From Bacteroidota bacterium (GTDB taxonomy: Bacteria; Bacteroidota; Bacteroidia; Bacteroidales; UBA932): a DNA stretch of 9,251 nt. The stretch spans positions 1 through 9,251 of the forward strand of contig WRJW01000178.1 of NCBI GenBank assembly GCA_009778375.1, in the 5' to 3' direction. This document shows, one piece after another, positions 5,332-9,251 of the stretch. Position 1 is the stretch's first letter; the number at the start of each line of letters is the position of its first letter. Made by a program: the position numbers and the translations under genes. A model generated the notes under the pieces. The model searched no databases. It was given only the letters and a program-made list of their open reading frames with translations, and had not been told where the DNA came from.

Positions 5332-7149
5332 ATGAAAATCACTCAAGAAATTCCGGCAGGGGTGTCGAATTGCTTCTTAATCATTAGGAGAGTGTTGCTG
5401 TTGTTGCTGCTTTATGCCCTTTCTCGCTACGCATTTTTAAGGTTTAACCACGATCTGTTTGGGAAGCTGCCTCTTAATGAGGTATGGCCGTTCTTTAAGG
5501 GGGGCTTCAGGTTTGACCTTTCGGCCATACTCTACCTCAATGCCCTCTATCTTTTTTTGGCCCTTTTTCCCTTACCGGCCCTTTATCGACCCAAAGCGCA
5601 GCGCCTCCTCAAAGCCCTTTTTGTGGTAATAAACTCTATTGCATTGGCTATAAATACGATGGATTTTTACTATTTTCGGTTTACCCTCCGCCGTACCGAT
5701 TTTTCTTTTTTTAAGGAATTTAAGGGAGGAGTAGAAACGGGCAAAATTATTTTGGAGTCGATGGGCCAACAGTGGCCTTTAGTTCTCTTTTGGATAATAT
5801 TAACAATCTTGTTGATAGTTTGTTATGGAAAGATGAAAAAGAAACTGATGGTGATTCGTCCCTGGTATTTTTACACTACGCGTACCGTAGTGTGGCTGCT
5901 GATGGTTCCTTGTGTAATTATTGGTATCCGAGGCGGGGTAGACAGAACCACCCGCCCCATCGCCATGAGCAATGCAGGGGCCTATATCCGGCAACCCATC
6001 GAAGCGGGGATTGTTTTGAATACTCCCTTTTGCCTGATTCGTTCCAGCAGCCAAAAGGGGCTGATCCGTCAATCGTTTTTTGCCTCCCAAGAGGAGTTGG
6101 ATGCGGTGTATACTCCCTTGCATTCAGGAGATTCCACAGGCTTCAAAGATTATAATGTGGTGGTTTTTATCCTCGAAAGTTTTGCAAAACCGCATATCAC
6201 GGGCTATACTCCTTTTCTTGATTCTTTGATGCAACGGGGACATGCCTGTACCAATGCCTTTGCCAACGGCCGCAAATCGATAGACGCTTTGCCCTCCGTA
6301 TTGGGCAGCATACCTTCGCTCACCGAGCCATTTGTCTTGTTGCCCTATTCGTTAAACCATTTAGAGGGATTGGGTACGCTATTGGGTAAAAAAGGGTACC
6401 ATACCTCCTTTTTTCATGGAGCGCCCAATGGTTCAATGGGCTTTGATGCTGTGGTGAATATGCTTGGTTTTGACCATTATTACGGAAAAACCGAATACAA
6501 CCGAGACGCCGACTACGACGGATTTTGGGGGATTTGGGACGAGCCTTTTCTTCAGTTTTTTGGACAGACCTTGGGGAGTTTTCCCCAGCCTTTTGTGAGC
6601 GCTCTATTTACGGTTTCATCCCATCATCCCTACAAACTTCCGGAGGCGTATAGGGACGTTTTTCCTAAAGGGCCCGAGCCGGTGCAGGAGTGCATTGGCT
6701 ATACCGATATGGCGTTACGCCGCTTTTTTGAACGGGCCGCCGGAGAGCCATGGTTCTCCCATACCCTTTTTGTTTTTACGGCCGACCACAGCCTTTCGGG
6801 ATCCATGGCGATTCCTGTGTTGTACTTTTTTCCGGGGGTAATCGAACCGCAAACGGACCCTCAACTAACGCAACAAATTGATATTTTGCCCACTATTTTG
6901 TCCTATTTGGGTTATGATCAGCCATTTTTTGGGTATGGAAAAAGTATTTTTGATGGCCGATATGAGCCCTTTGCGTTACATTATTCGGGGTATTATCAAT
7001 TGCTGCGGGGCGACAGGCTCTTTCAATTTGACGGTCGGGAGGCGGTTGGGGAGTTTGACGATACGATGGCGCCGGATATGGAGTTTATGAAAGCTTTTAT
7101 TCAGCAGTATAATAATCGGTTAATAGACGACAAAATGAGGGTGGAATAG
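5332..7149 (+). CDS. LTA synthase family membrane sulfatase-fold enzyme (phosphoglycerol-transferase-like)
   Basis: From the ATG at 5332 the protein has 605 residues. Five hydrophobic segments (about 14-36, 62-84, 92-114, 149-165, 184-200) are followed by an extracytoplasmic alkaline-phosphatase/sulfatase domain from about 272, the LtaS layout. Likely metal-site residues are E282 (VVFILESF), the nucleophile S316 (NGRKSIDALPS, where LtaS has threonine), D485-H486 (TADHS), with H431/H432 (SSHHPY) and H362 (FFHGAPNGS) lining the pocket. LtaS transfers glycerol phosphate from phosphatidylglycerol; Gram-negative Bacteroidetes make no lipoteichoic acid, so the real acceptor is unknown, perhaps a lipid, glycan or lipoprotein. 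A TTG start five codons upstream (5317) overlaps the promoter box and is less likely. It is a single-gene unit divergent from mce and convergent with yebC. Family confidence is high; substrate is undetermined. Confidence 0.88.
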   Translation: MKITQEIPAGVSNCFLIIRRVLLLLLLYALSRYAFLRFNHDLFGKLPLNEVWPFFKGGFRFDLSAILYLNALYLFLALFPLPALYRPKAQRLLKALFVVINSIALAINTMDFYYFRFTLRRTDFSFFKEFKGGVETGKIILESMGQQWPLVLFWIILTILLIVCYGKMKKKLMVIRPWYFYTTRTVVWLLMVPCVIIGIRGGVDRTTRPIAMSNAGAYIRQPIEAGIVLNTPFCLIRSSSQKGLIRQSFFASQEELDAVYTPLHSGDSTGFKDYNVVVFILESFAKPHITGYTPFLDSLMQRGHACTNAFANGRKSIDALPSVLGSIPSLTEPFVLLPYSLNHLEGLGTLLGKKGYHTSFFHGAPNGSMGFDAVVNMLGFDHYYGKTEYNRDADYDGFWGIWDEPFLQFFGQTLGSFPQPFVSALFTVSSHHPYKLPEAYRDVFPKGPEPVQECIGYTDMALRRFFERAAGEPWFSHTLFVFTADHSLSGSMAIPVLYFFPGVIEPQTDPQLTQQIDILPTILSYLGYDQPFFGYGKSIFDGRYEPFALHYSGYYQLLRGDRLFQFDGREAVGEFDDTMAPDMEFMKAFIQQYNNRLIDDKMRVE

Positions 7150-7172
7150 GTTTGTTCCGATCGGCCCCCTGG
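7150..7172. other. Short convergent intergenic spacer without a visible terminator
   Basis: Only 23 bp separate the TAG stop of the LTA-synthase-like gene from the TAA stop of the yebC gene on the opposite strand. The spacer holds an 8-bp palindrome (CCGATCGG, 7157-7164) with no loop and no following T-run, so it is not a convincing intrinsic terminator for either direction. Transcripts may overlap at their 3' ends or end by a factor-dependent mechanism. Confidence 0.6.
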
Positions 7173-7886
7173 TTACTTCATATTGGTATAGACGTTTTGT
7201 ACGTCGTCGTCTTCTTCAAATTTTTCGCAGAGCTTTTCTATTTCGGCTTTTTGGCCCGAGGGAAGTTCTTTGAGTTCGCCGGTTGGTATCCGCTCAAAAC
7301 CTCCGCTGATAAGTTCGTATTTGCGCTCTTCGATAAATTTTTGGATAGAGCCATACGATTCAAAAGAGCCGTAAATCATGATTTCACCCTCGTCGGCAAA
7401 GACCTCGTCTCCGCCCTCATCTATCAGTTCCAATGCTAAATCATCCAAATCGAGGCCGGCCACCTCTTTGATTTTAAAGACGCACTTGTGCTCGAACATA
7501 AATTCGACGCTTCCCAAAGTGCCCAGCGATCCGCCGTGCTTGCTAAAGTAACTGCGGATGTTGGCTACGGTGCGTGTGGGGTTGTCGGTGGCTGTTTCTA
7601 TCATAAAAGCAACGCCGTGAGGGCCGTATCCTTCGTATACCACCTCTTTGTAGTCGCTGTGGTCTTTTTCGACCGCCCGCTTGATGGCCCTTTCGATGTT
7701 CTCTTTGGGCATATTCTCGGAACGGGCCGTTTGGATTACGGCGCGCAGGCGCGGATTGTTGTCGGGGTCGGAACCTCCCGATTTGGCGGCAATGGTCAAC
7801 TCTTTGCCCAATCGGGTAAAGACGCGCGACATATTGCCCCAACGCTTGAACTTACGTTCTTTACGAAATTCAAAGGCCCTTCCCAT
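7173..7886 (-). CDS. YebC/PmpR family protein
   Basis: This 237-residue protein matches the YebC/PmpR family over its whole length. It starts MGRAFEFRKERKFKRWGNMS, the form usual in Bacteroidetes, followed by the first domain with SGGSDPDNNPRLRAVIQTAR (36-55), MPKENIERAIKRA (59-71) and YEGYGPHGVAFMIETATDNP (84-103). The central part has GGSLGTLGSVEFMF (118-131) and the C-terminal part PTGELKELP (201-209) and an acidic tail ending DDVQNVYTNMK. The family was annotated as DNA-binding transcriptional regulators (PmpR); more recent work on relatives, including mitochondrial TACO1, points to a role on the ribosome in synthesis of difficult proline-rich stretches, so I do not assign a specific role. 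It starts 8 bp after the TPR gene's stop and is probably co-transcribed with it. No Shine-Dalgarno site is visible. Confidence 0.95.
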   Translation of the reverse strand: MGRAFEFRKERKFKRWGNMSRVFTRLGKELTIAAKSGGSDPDNNPRLRAVIQTARSENMPKENIERAIKRAVEKDHSDYKEVVYEGYGPHGVAFMIETATDNPTRTVANIRSYFSKHGGSLGTLGSVEFMFEHKCVFKIKEVAGLDLDDLALELIDEGGDEVFADEGEIMIYGSFESYGSIQKFIEERKYELISGGFERIPTGELKELPSGQKAEIEKLCEKFEEDDDVQNVYTNMK

Positions 7887-7894
7887 AGCAACAC

Positions 7895-8569
7895 TTATTG
7901 GGCAAATTGGAGTCGGGCAATGTATTTATCGGCTTCGTACGCCTCCATGGTTTGGGGATATTTATCCTTTATCTCTTCATACAGGGCAATGGCCTGTTGG
8001 GGAGCCCCCGTCTCTTCGTAAATAATGGCGGCTTTTTTGAGGTAGACGGCAGCCATCAGGTTGTCGTGGTGGCGGGCGGCTTTCAGGTATAAATCAAGGG
8101 CCTTTTTAAGGTCATTGAGCCCTACGTATGCATCTCCCATGCAACAGAATGCCCGCGCTTGCATAATAAAATCTTTACTCTTATATTTTGAGAGCGACTT
8201 GATGGCCTCCTCAAATTCACCCAACTGAAGGTGGCAAATACCTTTGTAAAGGGGAACGGCTTGACCGGCGTGGCTACCGTATTCATCAATTATTTGACTA
8301 AAACCCAATAGGTTGCCATCTCCGTTTAGGGCCATGGCAAAATCGTTGTTTCTAAATGCCTGCTCTGCCAAAAACAGTTGTCCCATGGCTTCTTCTTTTT
8401 TGGGCTCCTGATACAGTTTTTTATAGGCAAAGACAATACCAAATAAAAGGACAACTCCTCCCAAGAGGTAGAAAATCTGATTTTTGTATTTGGATAAAAA
8501 TTCTTCCGACTTGCTGAGCGCTTCCTGTACAGTAGGTTCTGAGTGGTGTTTAGTAGCTTGTTTTGCCAT
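7895..8569 (-). CDS. Membrane-anchored TPR protein (YfgM-like)
   Basis: From the ATG at 8569 the protein has 224 residues. A hydrophilic N-terminus (1-30) precedes one transmembrane helix, QIFYLLGGVVLLFGIVFAYK (31-50), and then an exported helical domain. Tetratricopeptide-like helical pairs are visible at about 103-136 (AVPLYKGICHLQLGEFEEAI), 137-170 (QARAFCCMGDAYVGLNDLKK region) and 175-208 (VYLKKAAIIYEETGAPQQAI region). The layout resembles YfgM, a TPR protein attached to the Sec translocon in enterobacteria, but Bacteroidetes members are uncharacterised as far as I know and the function is not assigned. An upstream in-frame ATG at 8614 would add 15 residues crossing the promoter; M16 (MAKQATKHH) is preferred. 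It is the first gene of a unit with yebC and divergent from recF. Confidence 0.85.
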   Translation of the reverse strand: MAKQATKHHSEPTVQEALSKSEEFLSKYKNQIFYLLGGVVLLFGIVFAYKKLYQEPKKEEAMGQLFLAEQAFRNNDFAMALNGDGNLLGFSQIIDEYGSHAGQAVPLYKGICHLQLGEFEEAIKSLSKYKSKDFIMQARAFCCMGDAYVGLNDLKKALDLYLKAARHHDNLMAAVYLKKAAIIYEETGAPQQAIALYEEIKDKYPQTMEAYEADKYIARLQFAQ

Positions 8570-8592
8570 AATCTGTATTTTTTTTGAGGCAA

Positions 8593-8622
8593 CAAATGTA
8601 CGATTTTTTACCAAATCTCAAA
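8593..8622 (-). promoter_or_regulatory. Putative promoter of the TPR-yebC operon (-33 and -7 boxes)
   Basis: On the minus strand the -7 box is TACATTTG (8600-8593) and a TTTG lies at 8622-8619, separated by 18 bp, close to the Bacteroidetes arrangement. It is the only promoter in the window where both boxes can be recognised. It would give a leader of roughly 17 nt before the ATG at 8569 and argues against the upstream start at 8614. Confidence 0.6.
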
Positions 8623-8641
8623 AATTCAAAGCTAAAAATCT

Positions 8642-8649
8642 TAACTTTG
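8642..8649 (+). promoter_or_regulatory. Putative -7 promoter box of recF
   Basis: The octamer TAACTTTG matches TAnnTTTG and is followed by a GCAGG, ending 18 bp before the recF ATG at 8668; the transcript leader would be about 10-14 nt. I see no TTTG at the -33 position. It is oriented away from the TPR promoter in the 98-bp divergent gap. Confidence 0.5.
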
Positions 8650-8667
8650 CAGGCCCAAACCTGATGT

Positions 8668-9251
8668 ATGCACCTGCAACGCCTGATCATATCCGATTTT
8701 AAAAATATTCGGGAGGCCGATTTGTTGTTTTCTTCCAAAATGAATTGTTTTTTGGGCAATAACGGGGCCGGAAAGACCAATTTGTTGGATGCCATTTATT
8801 ATTTGTCGATGACCAAAAGTTTTTTTGGTCAGAACGATACCCAGTCCGTTCGTTTTGGCGCACCTCTTTTTTCACTCTCTGGGTTTTATTTTTTTGAAGA
8901 CGCCCCGCAGGAACATATTGTATGTGTGGCCGAAGCAGGTGGGGTCAAAAGCGTCAAACGCAACGGAAAAAACTACGCTCGGTTTTCGGAACATTTGGGT
9001 ATGTTGCCCTTAGTGGTGGTTTCCCCTTCGGATACCCTGTTAATTCACGCTCCGGCCGAAGAGAGAAGGCGGTTTATGAATGTGTTGCTTTCTCAGATAG
9101 ATAGTGTGTATATGACTTGTTTGCAACAGTATAATCAAGTTTTAGCTCAGCGAAACCATTGCTTGCGGCAGGGGTGGTATAAGGCCGATATGATGGAAGC
9201 TTTAGAAGCCCAATTATCGGCCAAGGCGGCGGTCATATACGATAAAAGGGC
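8668..9251 (+). CDS. recF: DNA replication and repair protein RecF, N-terminal part
   Basis: The frame is open from the ATG at 8668 to the right edge, giving 194 complete codons of a protein normally about 360-370 residues long. It begins MHLQRLIISDFKNIREADL, the usual RecF N-terminus, with the Walker A motif GNNGAGKT at 30-37 followed by NLLDAIYYLSMTKSFF. The segment VVVSPSDTLLIHAPAEERRR (about 115-134) with the RRRF sequence is characteristic of RecF. RecF is a cytoplasmic ABC-type ATPase that binds DNA at gaps and helps RecO and RecR load RecA. A second ATG at 8664 is out of frame. The Walker B and signature motifs lie beyond the window. No frameshift is seen in the part present. Confidence 0.95.
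   Translation, partial: MHLQRLIISDFKNIREADLLFSSKMNCFLGNNGAGKTNLLDAIYYLSMTKSFFGQNDTQSVRFGAPLFSLSGFYFFEDAPQEHIVCVAEAGGVKSVKRNGKNYARFSEHLGMLPLVVVSPSDTLLIHAPAEERRRFMNVLLSQIDSVYMTCLQQYNQVLAQRNHCLRQGWYKADMMEALEAQLSAKAAVIYDKR

Noticed and set aside
5269..5346. N-terminal extension of mce to an ATG at 5346
   Set aside because: The extra 26 residues are not part of the epimerase fold and the start codon would lie upstream of both the -7 box and the inverted repeat; the ATG at 5268 gives a standard 134-residue enzyme.
5386..5415. GTTGCT/GTTGTT-like short repeat near the start of the LTA-synthase-like gene
   Set aside because: It is the coding sequence of a leucine-rich first membrane helix, so low complexity is expected and no repeat function is needed.
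7157..7164. CCGATCGG palindrome as a terminator between the convergent genes
   Set aside because: The palindrome has no loop and no T-run on either strand, so it cannot form a standard intrinsic terminator.
8570..8614. N-terminal extension of the TPR protein to an ATG at 8614
   Set aside because: The extension runs through the best promoter match in the window (8593-8622); starting at 8569 gives a plausible hydrophilic N-terminus before the membrane helix.

Overview
This window looks like chromosomal DNA of a fermentative, anaerobic member of the Bacteroidetes, most likely the order Bacteroidales. The evidence is a V-type ATPase operon containing a DUF2764 gene, a biotin-dependent Na+-pumping methylmalonyl-CoA decarboxylase cluster of the Bacteroidales type, a YebC protein beginning with MGRAFEFRK, almost no Shine-Dalgarno sequences, and intergenic -7 boxes matching the Bacteroidetes consensus TAnnTTTG. 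Genus and species cannot be assigned from the sequence alone.

Layout. Positions 1-706 (minus strand) hold the start of a V-type ATPase operon: subunit E followed, two bases later, by the first 30 codons of a DUF2764 protein. Positions 753-5268 (minus strand) hold a tight five-gene operon, in transcription order methylmalonyl-CoA epimerase (mce), decarboxylase alpha (mmdA), an OadG/MmdD-type membrane anchor with a large extra exported domain, the biotin carrier (mmdC) and the membrane Na+ pump subunit (mmdB). A 63-bp divergent promoter region separates mce from a plus-strand gene for a five-helix membrane protein of the LTA synthase/sulfatase fold (5332-7149). That gene converges, with only 23 bp between stop codons, on a two-gene minus-strand operon: a membrane-anchored TPR protein (7895-8569) followed by a YebC/PmpR-family protein (7173-7886). 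A 98-bp divergent promoter region then leads to the 5' part of recF on the plus strand (8668 to the window edge).

How the genes work together. In the succinate-to-propionate route, methylmalonyl-CoA mutase (not in the window) yields (R)-methylmalonyl-CoA and Mce converts it to the (S) form. MmdA moves the carboxyl group to biotin on MmdC, and MmdB decarboxylates carboxybiotin while exporting Na+, with the OadG-type subunit holding the complex at the membrane. The neighbouring V-type ATPase is a second ion-translocating machine in the same orientation, so the left half of the window is an ion-bioenergetics block. The right half is mostly housekeeping (YebC, TPR, RecF) plus a phospho- or sulfo-transferase-like membrane enzyme of unknown substrate.

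I found no RNA gene, CRISPR array, insertion sequence, attachment site or convincing terminator. There is no stretch of 300 bp or more without a gene. I do not see a clearly new multi-gene system. The least explained items are the exported N-terminal domain fused to OadG, the pocket changes and possibly leaderless start of the LTA-synthase-like gene, and the symmetric divergent promoter at 5301-5327.
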